A DNA stretch of 64,000 bases from Mauremys mutica (Eukaryota > Chordata > Testudines > Geoemydidae), in the NCBI RefSeq assembly GCF_020497125.1, contig NC_059072.1, forward strand, positions 68,889,697 through 68,953,696, in the 5' to 3' direction. The stretch's first letter is position 1. Each line of letters opens with the position of its first letter. The position numbers were made by a program, and so were the translations under genes. This document shows, one piece after another, positions 46,839 through 57,084 of the stretch. A model generated the notes under the pieces. It was not told the origin of the DNA. It worked only from the letters and a program-made list of their open reading frames with translations, and did no database searches.

Positions 46839-48044
46839 TCATACCATTCCCTCTATAAACTTATCAAGTTCAATCTTGAAGGCAGTTAGGTTTTTTGCCC
46901 ACACTGCTCCCTTTGGAAGGTTTTTCCAGAACTTCACTTCTCTCATGGTTAGAAACCTTCAACTAATTTCAAGCCTAAACTTGTTGATGACCAGTTTACA
47001 CCCATTTGTTCTTGTGTCCACATTGGAGCTTAACTTAAATAACTCCTCTCCCTTCTGGTATTTATCCTTTTGATATATTTATAGAGAGCAATAAGATCTC
47101 CCCTCAGCCTTTTCTTGGTTAGGCTAAACAAGCCAAGCTCTTTGGGTCTCCTCTTATAAGGTAGGTTTTTCATTACTCAGATCATCCTAGTAGCTCTTCT
47201 CTGCACCTGTTCCAGTTTTAATTCATCTTTCTTAAACATTGCAGACCAGTATTGCACACAGTATTCCAGATGAGGTCTCAACAATGCCTTGTATAATGAT
47301 ACTAACGCGTCCCTGTCTCTACTGGAAATACCTGGCCTGATGCATCCTAGGACTGCATTAGCCTTTTTCACAGCCACATCACATTGATGACTCAGTCATC
47401 CTGTGATCAACCGATACACTCAGGTCTTTCTCCTCCTCTGTCATTTCCAACTGATATGTCCCCAGCTTATAGCAAAAAATTTTGTTAGTCCTTAGATGGA
47501 TGACCTTGCAGTTTGCACTATTAAATTTTATCCCATTTCTCTTACTCCAGCATACAAGGTCATCTAGATATTCTTATATGATATTCTGGTCCTCCTCCGT
47601 ATTGGAAATGCCTCCCACCTTGGTATCATCCACAAATTTTATTAGCACACTCCCTCTTTTTTTAATGCCAAAATCAATAATAAACACTTTAAATAAGATT
47701 GGTCTCAAGAACAATCCCTGAGGAACTCCACTTGTAACATCCCTTCAGCTTGACAGTTCACCTTTCCTTATGACCTGTTGTAGTCTTTAACCAGTTCCTT
47801 ATCCACCATTCAATTCTCATATTAATCCCCATCTTCTCCAATTTAACTAATAATTTCCCCATGTAGAACTGTATCAAATGCCTTACTGAAATCTAGGTAG
47901 ATTAGATCTACTGCATTTCCTTCGTCTAAAAATCAGTTATCTTCTCAAAGAAGGAGATCAGATTGGTCTGGCATAATCTACATTTTGTAAAACCATGTTA
48001 TATTTTATTCCAATTACCATTAAGCTCTATGTCCTTAGCTACTA
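46839..48044 (-). pseudogene. CR1 ORF2 reverse transcriptase, C-terminal two thirds (minus)
   Basis: From ELNGNWNKI and the FTK.R.CQTN block (near 47990), through a decayed palm, to the TEEEKDL block (near 47430) and AVKKANAVLGCIRPGISSRD (47177-47377). It continues through HLEYCVQYWSAMFKKDEL and finishes FKIELDKFIEGMV with TGA at 46841-46839. The stop falls at the same place as in the 20.4-kb copy. Stops and small indels interrupt the frame throughout. The upstream part lies beyond the inserted CR1, starting again at 50877. Confidence 0.85.
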
Positions 48045-48659
48045 GAATAACATGAGGGGGGGAAGGAGTCCAGGAGAGCTGGCTGTATTTTAAAGAATCC
48101 TTATTGAGGTTGCAGGAACAAACCATCCCAATGTGTAGTAAGAATAATAAATATGGCAGGTGACCAGCTTGGCTTAACAATGAAATCCTTGCTGATCTTA
48201 ACCAGAAAAAATAAGCTTACAAGAAGTGGAAGATTGGACAAATGACCAGGGAGGAGTATAAAAATATTGCTCAGGCATGCAGGGGTGAAATCAGGAAGGC
48301 CAAATCACACTTGGAGTTGCAGCTAGCAAGGGATATTAAGAGTAACAAGAAGGGTCTCTTCAGGTATGTTAGCAACAAGAAGAAAGTCAAGGTAAGTGTG
48401 GTCCCTTTTACTGAATGAGGGAGGCATGTGGAAAAAGCTAATGTACTCAATGCTTTTTTTGCCTCCCTCTTCACGAACACAGTCAGCTCCCAAGCTACTG
48501 CACTGGGCAACACAGCATGGGGAGGAGGTGACTAGCCCTCTGTGGAGAAAGAAGTGGTTCAGGACTATTTTGAAAAGCTGGATGAGCACCAGTACATCCG
48601 AGAGTGCTAAAGGAGTGGGCAGATGTGACTGCAGAGTTATTGGCCATTATCTTTAAAAA

Positions 48660-49943
48660 CTGGAAAAAGGCTAATGTAGTGCCCCTCTTTAAAAAAGGGA
48701 AGAAGAAGGATCTGGGGAACTACAGGTGAGTCAGCCTCACCTCAATCTCTGGAAAAATCATGGAGCAGGTCCACATGGAATCAATTCTGAAGCACTTAGA
48801 GGAGAGGAAAGTGATCAGGAACAGTCAGCATGGATTCACCAAGGGCAAGTCATGCCTCACTAACCTAATTGCCTTCTATGATGAGATAACTGGCTCTGTG
48901 GATGAGGGGAAAGCAGTGGATGTGTTATTCCTTGACTTCAGCAAAGCTTTTGATACGATCTCCCACAGTATTCTTGCCAGCAAGTTAAAGAAGTATGGGC
49001 TGGATGAATGAACTATAAGGTGGATAGAAAGCTGGCTAGATCATTGGGCTCAACGGGTAGTGATCAATGGCTCCATGTCTAATTGGCAGCTGGTATCAAG
49101 CAGAGTGCCCCAAGGGTCGGTCCTGGGGCCATTTTTGTTCAATATCTTCATTAATGATCTGGAGGATGGCATGGACTGCACCCTCAGCAAGTTTGCAGAT
49201 GACACTAAACTGGGAGGAGTGGTAGATATGCTGGAGGGTAGGGATAGCATACAGAGGGACCTAGACAAATTAGAGGATTGAGCCAAAAGAAATATGATGA
49301 GGTTCAACAAGGACAAGTGCAGAGTCCGGCACTTAGGACGGAAGAATCCCATGCACTGCTACAGACTAGGGACCGAGTGGATAGGCAGCAGTTCTGCAGA
49401 AAAGGATCTAGGAGTTACAGTGGATGCGAAGCTGGATATGAGTCAACAGTGTGCCCTTGTTACCAAGAAGGCTAAAGGCATTTTGGGCTGTATAAGTAGG
49501 GGCATTGCCAGCAGATCGAGGGACGTGATCATTCTCCTCTATTCGACATTGGTGAGGCCTCATCTGGAGTACTGTGTCCAGTTTTGGGCCCCATACTACA
49601 AGAAGGATGTGGACAAATTGGAGAGAGTCCAGCGGAGGGCAACAAAAATGATTAGGGGGCTGGAGCACATGACTTATGAGGAGAGGCTGAGGGAACTGGG
49701 ATTGTTTAGTCTGCAGAGGAGAAGAATGAGGGGGGATTTGATAGCTGCTTTCAACTACCTGAAAGGGGGTTTCAAAGAGGATAGATCTAGACTGTTCTCA
49801 GTGATACCAGATGACAGAACAAGAAGTAATGGTCTCAAGTTGCAGTGGGGGAGGTTTAGATTGGATATTAGGAAAAACTATTTCACTAGGAGGGTGGTGA
49901 AGCACTGGAATGGGTTACCTAGGGAGGTGGTGGAATCTCCTTC
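48660..49943 (+). pseudogene. CR1 ORF2 reverse transcriptase, decayed (plus)
   Basis: RT blocks in order: KANVVPLFKKG-like (48667), SQHGFTKGKSCLTNL (48826), FLDFSKAFDTIS (48931), [15 protein letters not shown] (49098), FADDTKLGG (49191; both catalytic Asp present), [29 protein letters not shown] and [13 protein letters not shown]. In-frame stops occur after KKYGLDE (about 49009) and after KLED (about 49279). The 224-codon frame 49294-49968 covers the C-terminal part before it runs into the LTR. ORF2 coding resumes at 50763 with LEVFKIRLDL. Confidence 0.88.
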
Positions 49944-50762
49944 TGCCAGGGTTCCCTTTCGACTCTGAACTTTAAGGTACAGATGTGGAGACCTGCATGA
50001 AAGACCCCCTAAGCTTATTTCTACCAACTTCGGTTAAAACTTCCCCAAGGCACAAATTCTCTCTTGTACTTTGGATTAGGTAAATGCTGCCACCACCAAG
50101 TGATTCAAACAAACATTTAGGGATGGCCTATATCCCCCTAATATCCCCCCAAGCTCTACACCCTCTTTCCTGGGGATGCTTGAGAATAAACAAGATGAGC
50201 ACGGACCAACCTTGGTTTTTTTAGGACACTAAAAAAACCAATCAGATTATTAAAAAAATAGAACTTTATTAGAAAGAAAAAAGGTAAAAGAAGCACCTCT
50301 GTAAAGTTAGAATGAAAGATAATATCACAGGACAATCAGATTCAAATCACAGAGGATTTCCCTCTAGGCAAAACCTTACAGTTACAAAAAGAAAAGCAAA
50401 AAAAAAACAAAAACGGGAATACACCTTCTTCTCAGCACAGAGAAAATCTCAAGCCAAAACAAAAGATAATCTATGTATTCCCTTGCTAGTACTTACTAGT
50501 TCTATAGGAGTTGGATTGCTTGCTTTCTTCATCTGTGTTTGGCAAGAGCCACATGGAACAGACAGAACAAAGCCTTTCCTCCCTCCCCCTCCCTGATTTG
50601 AAAGTATCTTGTCCCCTTATTGGTCCTTTGGGTCAGGTGCCAGCGAGGTTAGTTGAGCTTCTTAACCCTTTACAGGTAAGAGGATTTTGTGCCTCTGGCC
50701 AGGAGGGATTTTATAGTACTATATACAGAAAGTTGGTTACCCTTCCCTTTATATTTAGGATA
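49944..50762 (-). mobile_element. Solo LTR (Gypsy-like turtle family), minus orientation
   Basis: The insert interrupts the CR1 codons ...VESPS-LEVF exactly. CCTTC lies on both sides (49939-49943 and 50763-50767), a perfect 5-bp duplication, and removing insert plus one copy restores the CR1 frame. On the minus strand the LTR would begin with a mutated TGTCATAAATATAAAGGG-type start (here TATCCTAAATATAAAGG). It has a polyadenylation signal AATAAA in TTTCTAATAAAGTTC (complement near 50265-50280) and ends GGAACCCTGGCA. I recognise the sequence as a common turtle LTR. The 5-bp duplication favours Gypsy or a similar LTR element. No internal region remains, consistent with LTR-LTR recombination. 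Confidence 0.85.
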
Positions 50763-51081
50763 CCTTCCTTAGAGGTTTTTAAGATCAGGCTTGATTTAGT
50801 TGGGGTTTGGTCCTGCTTTGAGCAGGGGGTTGGACTAGATGACCTCCTGAGGTCCCTTCCAACCCTGATATTCTATACTTTCTCTTTCAAAATGTGTTCC
50901 AAGACCTTGCATACAATTGAGGTCAAACTAATAGGTCTGTAGTTTCTTTGATCACTTTTATCCCCTTTCTTAAAAATAAGATCTATATTATCAATTCTCC
51001 AGTCATAGGGCACAACCCCCAAGTTTACAGATTCATTAAAAATCCTTGTTATTGGGCTTGCAATTTCATGTGCCAGTTCCT

Positions 51082-52522
51082 TTAATATTCTTGGATTGAG
51101 ATTATCTGCCCCCCCCCCAATTTAGTCCCATTAAGCTGTTTGAGTTTGACTTCCACCTCGGATGTGGTCATTTCTACCTTTGTAGCCTCGTTCCCATTAG
51201 CCACCCTGCTAACAACCTTAAGCTCTTCATTACCCTTATTAAAATCTGAGGCAAAGTATTTGTTTAGGTGTTGGCCCATGCCTAGATTATCTTTAATCTC
51301 CACCCCATCCTCAGTGGTAAGCGATCCCACTTCTTGTTTCCTTGTTTTCTTTTTCTTTAGATGGCTATAGAACCTTTTACTATTGGTTTGATTTCCCTTT
51401 TCAAGTCTAACCCTGCTTGGCTTTTGGCAGTCCTCACTTTATCCCTTCACTTTCAGACCTCTAACGGGTAGTGTTCCTTGTTGATCAATCCCATCTTCCA
51501 TTTCTTGTAGGCTTTCTGCTTTCTCTTAATCACCTGTTTGATATGCTTGCTCATTCAGCTTGGCTGCAACCGTTCCCTATGAATTTTTCCCCCTTGCTTG
51601 GGAAGCTTTTGCAACTTTGACTTAAAGTAATTCCAAGCCTCCTCCACATTCAGATCCTTGAGTTCTTCAGATCTGTCCACTTCCCTAATTCCCTTACTTT
51701 TTTAAAGTTAGCTCTGTTGAAATCAGGGACCCTTGCTGCAGATCTATTTTTGTTTATCCTTCTAGTTAGTTTAAATTGAATTAGCTCATGATCACTAGAA
51801 CCAAGGTTGTGCTCTACAATCAGTTCTTCTATGAGGTCCTCACTACTCACCAATACCAATAAAAATGGCATCACTTCTTGTTGGTTCAGTGACTAATTGG
51901 TGAAGAAATCTGTCATCTATCACATCCAAGAAAATCTGAGCCCTACTATTATTAGTATCACTTGTCCTCCAATCTATATGTGAGACGTTAAATCACACAA
52001 TTCCCAGTAGTATTTATTTCATTTAAAACATTAAAGAGATCTCAATAGATATCCAGATTGGATCCTGAGGGTCTGTAGCACACTCCAAGTACTAGCCCAG
52101 GGGAACCTCTAGCAGCTTCCTTCCCCAAAGTGATTTTGGTCCAAACAGACTCTGTCTTATCCATTCCATCATTTCTAATTTCTTTACAGTTCACGCCATC
52201 ATTAATATACAATGCTACTCTGCCACCTTTATGTTTATTTCTGTCTTTCCTTCATGATTCCAGTCATGACTACTATTCTACCATGTTTCTGTTATCCTGT
52301 AATATCTGGTTTCACTTCCTGCACCAGTAGCTCTAATTCCTCCATTTTGTTACTCGGGCTCCTTGCACTGGTGTACAAATATCTTAGGTTTTGCTGCTTG
52401 ACTTCACCCACATTCCTTGCCCGATTGGGTACAGTCATTCTACTGCCAGTATCACCTACCTGACTGTTAGTGCCAATACCAGTGAAACTATCTTTCCTCT
52501 TAATGTCCATTCTCCTATCCAC
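51082..52522 (-). pseudogene. CR1 ORF2 endonuclease and linker (minus), decayed
   Basis: Segments in order on the minus strand: QNLRYLYTSARSPSNKMEEL (catalytic Asn replaced by Ser in the TNARS motif), LVQEVKPDITG, a decayed GDFN..IDW block near 51980, LVLVSSEDLIEELIV with GSSDHELIQFKL (Asp-His pair kept, 51650-51874), and the linker with TTEDGVEIKDNLGMGQHLNK and TTSEVEVKLKQLNG (51082-51330). Multiple frames and stops are involved. The block order equals that of the 20.4-kb copy. Confidence 0.8.
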
Positions 52523-52867
52523 TGTGTTCCTCTGTTGCTGTATCCTTTCTTACTTGATTTTCCTCCTGCACAGTGTTAGAATCAGGCATGAAGATTACAT
52601 GAGCATCTCCCAACCATCTCCCTTGAGTTCCTAGTTTAAAGTTATTTTAATGAGTTGTGCCGACCTCCATCCCAAAAGTAAATTTCCCTCCCAACTCAGA
52701 TGGAGTCTATTCCATGAGAACAGTCCTCTTTCCGTGAATGCCTCCCAGTCAAACTTCCCAAAGCCTTCCTTATAGCACCCGTGCCTGAACCATCTGTAGA
52801 TCATCATAGTCTTGTCTCACATTTGTTCTCCTCTTCTAGGTCCAGGTAGAATCCCACTGAAGATCAC

Positions 52868-53056
52868 CTAATGCTCCATTTTCTTAAGTGTCTTTCCCAG
52901 CCTGGCACAATCTCCTTTGATATGTTCCAGTGAGAATTGAGCTGTATCATTTGTTCCCACATGAAGGATAATCAGTGGATTCTTTCCTGCTGCCATTAGG
53001 ATCCTCTTCAGCCTCAGATACACATCCCAAATCTTAGCTCCTGGCAGACAGCACAC
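52868..53056 (-). pseudogene. CR1 ORF1 esterase-like (SGNH) fragment (minus)
   Basis: The frame reads CCLPGAKIWDV and then ILHVGTNDTAQF. CLPGA and GTND are the hallmarks of the SGNH esterase domain known in CR1 ORF1, GTND supplying the oxyanion-hole Asn. Coding homologous to the preceding part of ORF1 extends to about 53840 with many stops; a Lys/Glu-rich stretch near 53250-53400 may have been a coiled coil. It sits upstream of the endonuclease in the same orientation, as expected for a bicistronic CR1. Confidence 0.75.
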
Positions 53057-54005
53057 CCTTCTGTTCTTTGGGTCAGCTCTGGTCCCGAATCATGCAGACC
53101 AACCTTTTCCTGGTGATGGTGTGATTCCCAAGCCTTCCTCCTGTTCTTTCTGGTTGCAAGTCCTCTTTTCTTTTATTCTCCCTTGCAATCTTCTGTGAGT
53201 CATCCTGTATCCTCCTGGGACTGTGAACTCTGGGTATCTCTAATGACTTTTCCCCCTCTACTTATAGGACTAGCCTCTCTTCTCTTCTTCCTTGCTCTTC
53301 CATCTTCAGTTACTGCCTGCTGTGCCCTTTCTTCATTTTCCAACTCAGCAAATCTGTTCCTGAGCTATATTTCTCCTTCAGTAGGGGGTCTTTTCCTCTG
53401 CCTGGTTCTTTTAATCACATGCTTCTATTGGCCACTTTCCTCACTCAGCAGTCTCCCTTCAGAGTTCTTCAGTCCAGCTAGCATCTGCAAGTCTTGAATT
53501 TTCCCTTCAGCCTCCTCTTGCCTTCCCTCTATCATCTGCTTGAACCCCTTCAAAACTCAACCATAGTTTCCACCTACATCTCCAAACCTCAGATCTTCTC
53601 TTCCATCAGCTGTATCAGGCAGCACTTCATATAGATACCTGCTCCAAGATCATGTACATGCCACAGCTTCATTGACCATTCCATTGCTTGGGTCACTACC
53701 ATTGCTGCCTCTATATCTGGCATAGCCTTCCCACTAAAAGTCCTGTCAAGGAAAAGAAAACAAAACCAAAACAAAACCCCAAAGAAACACCAAAACAAAA
53801 CCAGAACCCCACCCCCCAAACTGCCCTTCCAAATTCCCACCCAAACTCCCCTATTTACAGCTCCATTTGCTGGCTCCTATGCTGCTGGCTTATTGTTTGG
53901 CTGTCTTTACAGGAATCCCTGGCCCCTAATCAGGGCTCTGCTTCTCTCACAGCAAACTTCCCCTACCAGCCTCTACAAACTGAACAGAACCCCTCCCCTT
54001 AAAAA

Positions 54006-54059
54006 AAAACACAAAAAATACACACACCACCCACAAAAACTCACTCATTTAAATTACAG
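54006..54059. other. A/C-rich spacer
   Basis: A short A-rich then ACC-rich stretch between the CR1 5' end and the GGCACCTAA repeat. Confidence 0.3.
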
Positions 54060-54163
54060 TTTTGGCTCCACTGAGATGCATAAAATTCCCACTGAGCCCT
54101 GTAGGTGCCTAAATTCACTTGGTGCCTAAGTTTTTCAGGTTAAAAGTTCCCTTGTTGCCTATG

Positions 54164-55293
54164 TGACCATGTGCCAGGGATGGGCCATAATGAAAATGCC
54201 ACACTCAGGGCAAATTGCAAGAAATAGGGCAGACAACCCCCCAAACTGGTGGTTTACTTTATAATTAGAGTCACCAAGCCAGGAGCCAGCTTCTTCAGTA
54301 CCACAGTGGTTAACCAGAAGCCAAACACAGTCCTCTTTAGCCATTCCATCTCTTGGCTCCCAACCATACAACCAAGTCTAATATAGTGAGGGGTTATTGA
54401 AAACCAATTTTACCATTTGTGATGTTCTACTAATCCCAAAGGATCAGACACTTATCTCCAGGTCAATATGAATCTCAGATCCTACCCAAATATAATTCTG
54501 TCAGCCAATCCTTAGTAAACTAATTAAAGATTTATTAATAAAAGTTGAGAGTTATAAATGGTTAATTGGTCATATACATACAAGTGGTTGCAAAGTCCTT
54601 GTATCGGGTGTGTAGCAGTGATGGAATAGACTGCTGGCTTGCAAAAGTCTCTCTGGTAACTTCCAAAAGATTGGAAGGTCCTCAGTCCATAGTTCAAGAT
54701 GTGCTTTTCAGTTGTAAATCAACTGTCCAGAGAATTAGAGCAGGAAAGAGACAAAATGGAGGCATCTCAGAGGTCTTTTATATCCTTTGCCCTGTGCATG
54801 GAAGTTTACTGTCCCAAACAAAGCCCACAGCCCCTGTGTATGGATTGTCACTGGCCCAAGATGGAGTCCAGGGTCACGTGAGCATATCAGATGGCCTTAG
54901 ATGGTTTGCTGAATCACAGGGGTCGCCATTGCCCATATTCTTTCTGTGGCATCCACAAGAAAAGCTTACTGGGCAGGATTACTTTCTTCAGTGGCCCATT
55001 ATGAGCTGAGTGTCCTTAATGGGCCATCAGCACAAAGCTGTCTAGCCATTATGTAAATCTATCTGGAGGGTGTCATCCAGGAACAAAACACATGTTGGAG
55101 CTACAAATACATATACAATATCCATAAATTTAGATACAAAGATGATACATGGATTTTATCAGGATAATCATATTAGATTGTAACTTTTTCATTGACATCT
55201 TACATTATACACTTTGTGCAAGATTCGTTGCAACTGTATAACAGTGAAAATATCAATGACGTAAATGGTCATCTTTAATCATATAGCATCACA
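54164..55293 (-). repeat. LTR-like repeat A, copy 2 (minus), in the GGCACCTAA repeat
   Basis: GCCTATG stands on both sides (54157-54163 and 55294-55300), so this is an insertion with a short direct duplication of about 6-7 bp. The ends are TGACC...ATCACA, that is TG...CA on the minus strand. The minus strand has AATAAA (complement of AGATTTATTAATAAA near 54529-54543). It aligns in ordered blocks with 16410-17577. No internal coding region is attached, so a solo LTR is likely; the duplication length points to a retrovirus-like element, but the class is not settled. Confidence 0.7.
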
Positions 55294-55517
55294 GCCTATG
55301 TTTCAGCCACTGGGCACTCATGCTGCTGCCTCCCAGTAGGTGGCTGGACATATGTCTCCTGCCTAAGTCCCAGAGTAATTCACAAACTAGGTGAAGAAAG
55401 GTATTTATCTGCCTAACTCACATGTGAGGCCTAATCCTATAGGCATGCTCAGACGATGGCTACCAGATTGGGTCCCATTCAAAATCCTGCTGGAGGAGGA
55501 AGTGCTGATCTTATAAC

Positions 55518-55590
55518 TTGCAGCCCAATGGTTAGAGAAGTCACTTGGGATGTGGGAGACAAAGGTCTAATTCTCCCTTCTCTGCCAGGG
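55518..55590 (+). repeat. tRNA-like segment within the GGCACCTAA repeat
   Basis: GCCCAATGGTTAGAGAAGTC resembles a tRNA D-arm/A box and GGTCTAATTCTCC a degenerate B box about 35 bp later, separated by CTTGGGATGTGGGAGAC. A second, reversed tRNA-like phrase (complement of TATTCTAACCACTAAGC) lies at about 55631-55651. This suggests a tRNA-derived origin of the repeat core. It is decayed and not a functional tRNA. Confidence 0.45.
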
Positions 55591-55873
55591 GAGGAGACAG
55601 GAGACACCTTTTCAAATCCTATGTCTCCGGAAGGTATTCTAACCACTAAGCTATGGGATATATTGATGTGGGGCACCCTCAGGTGCACCTGTTGAAGCTG
55701 TCCCACTGTGGATAAATAAAGAGTGATTGGAGGAGGTGTACTGAACACAGGATCTATGTGTTCTTTAGCCACTGGGCTAAAAGTGATAAGATGGGCACCA
55801 TCACCACTGCCTCCAGCCATTTTGTGTGGTGTGAAGCAAGTGCTTAACTCATTCCTGTAAGAAACCCTTTACA

Positions 55874-56203
55874 TAAGAACAGCCATACTGGGTCAGACTA
55901 ATGGTCCATCTAGCCCAATATCCTGTCTTCCAACAATGGTCAATGCCAGGTGGTTTAGAGGTAATGAACAGAACATATAATCATTGAGTGATCCATCCCC
56001 TGTCATCTGCTCCCAACTTCTGGCAGCCAGAGACCCAGGAGCACTGGGTGCATCCCTGACCATCTTGGCTAATAGCCATTGATGGATCTTTTCTCCATGA
56101 ACTTGTCTAATTCTCTTTTGAACCCCATTATAGTTTTATCCTTCGCAACGTGCCAACAAGTTCCACAGGTTGACTGTGTGTCGTATGAAGAAGTACTTTA
56201 GGC
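55874..56203 (-). mobile_element. CR1 3' fragment (minus)
   Basis: At its left edge it begins ACATAAGAACAGCCATACTG GGTCAGAC. This is the complement of the tail type seen at 7300-7357 (GGTCTGACCCGGTACGGCC, TTCTTATG). On the minus strand it carries the last ORF2 codons (decayed HTVNLWN..., KRELDKFMEK near 56090-56200). Same subfamily as 6603-7357, inserted in the GGCACCTAA repeat. Confidence 0.8.
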
Positions 56204-56510
56204 ACTTAAGTCACTTGACTGCAGGCAAACAGTTCACATTCATGGATTGCTAAACAGAGCTAGGGGCTTCTGTGCAGTCTGGACTCAGGTGAGCTGTCTC
56301 TCCCATTGGCTATCTTAGGCCAGTTCCTACCTATCATAGTAGATTATGTGGTTCACATTCTCAGGCACCTATCTTTCCCTGTTTATTGTATAGGGTGCTC
56401 AGGCTTTGTTCATCAGAGAGTTGTTTTGTTCCTGGATTTTCTAGGCACCTAAAAGTTAGGCGCCATGACACTCAGCATTGCTGAGTCCCCTTCATGGATC
56501 CACTCGAAGT

Positions 56511-56819
56511 ACAAAAATAGCTTCTGAAAACTTCATGGAACTTTTCCTTTGCAACCCATTTTCCCCCAAAAACTTTGGTTTTTGAAGCTGCTGAAATGTA
56601 CATGGAAAGAACACTAAAACTAACTTAGGGACAAAGAAGTCCTGCCATATTAGTGAAGAACTAAAGATATAGAGATTGCCCAGGTGGTAGAAAGGAAGAA
56701 TGTAATAACTATATATACAGTGACATCTGTTAGATTGTGGATTTGCCTCCCAAAGGAACAGGTGGAGGATTCATCCCTTCAGGCATTTAAAATGAGATCT
56801 GTCTCAGTTCTAGAAACCA
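56511..56819. other. Unassigned DNA
   Basis: Nothing recognised. Confidence 0.3.
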
Positions 56820-57084
56820 CAGATGCCGACTCCATGGCTCAAGCACCCATGTGAAAAAAATAGAGGGGGGCTCAGTACCCACCAGCCACAGGGTGGGGCA
56901 AAGAATGGCAGGTGGGTAGGGTGCCTTGGGAGAGGGGACAGAGTAGGGGTGGGAAGAGGCTGGGTGGGGGCAGGAAGAGGCAGGATGAGGGCAGGATCTC
57001 AGGGGCAGGGGTGGAGTGGGGATAGGGGCTCAGAGCAGAGCATGGATGGAGCATCCATCAGGAAAAATAAAAGTCAGTGCCTGT
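56820..57084. mobile_element. G-rich hAT-like MITE (CACCCATG family)
   Basis: The left end CAGATGCCGACTCCATGGCT and the complement of the right end (CAGGCACTGACTTTT) share the CAG..GCC.GACT pattern. Phrases CAAGCACCCATGTGAAAAA and CAGTACCCACC precede a run of GGGGCAGG/GGGTGGG units. I recognise it as a turtle MITE. A target duplication is not evident. The 89-codon G-rich frame is an artefact. Confidence 0.55.

Larger units (their letters stand above)
48045..50876 (+). mobile_element. CR1 of a different subfamily inserted in the minus-strand CR1
   Basis: The element starts within the ORF2 linker (AGGAGTCCAGGAGAGCTGGC near 48064) and ends with GGTCCCTTCCAACCCTGATA TTCTATA at 50876, a typical CR1 tail. 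The host CR1 reads GCTACTA at 48044 and continues CTTTCTCTTTC from about 50877, so the host frame is simply opened. Compared with the host, the motifs differ consistently (for example [41 protein letters not shown]), marking another subfamily. It is itself split by a solo LTR at 49944-50762. Excluding the LTR it is 2.0 kb. Confidence 0.88.
46366..54005 (-). mobile_element. Near full-length CR1 (minus), interrupted by a second CR1
   Basis: Read on the minus strand from about 54005: a 5' UTR-like block, ORF1 (with the esterase segment at 52868-53056), ORF2 endonuclease (52522-51650), linker (51330-51082) and RT start (about 50940-50877). After the inserted element come the rest of RT (48044-46839) and a 3' UTR ending in a CR1 tail near 46370. 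Without the 48045-50876 insert it is about 4.8 kb, close to complete CR1 length. ORF2 blocks (TEEEKDL, AVKKANAVLGCIR, KFIEGMV) match the 20.4-kb copy, so it belongs to the same or a close subfamily. It carries many stops and shifts. Confidence 0.88.
54060..56510. repeat. GGCACCTAA-rich interspersed repeat, copy 2, with two insertions
   Basis: TAGGTGCCTAAATTCACTTG at about 54100, CTGCCTAACTCAC near 55410, AGGCACCTATC near 56360 and TAGGCACCTAAAAG near 56440 are the recurring words of the family at 320-1020. The repeat is interrupted by an LTR (54164-55293) and a CR1 tail (55874-56203). Its middle contains tRNA-like segments, one at about 55518-55590. Without inserts it spans roughly 1 kb. It has no open frame of interest. 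Confidence 0.6.

Noticed and set aside
53183..54129. Plus-strand frames of 104 and 78 codons
   Set aside because: They are antisense to the ORF1/5' UTR region of the minus-strand CR1 or A/C-rich sequence; no domain.
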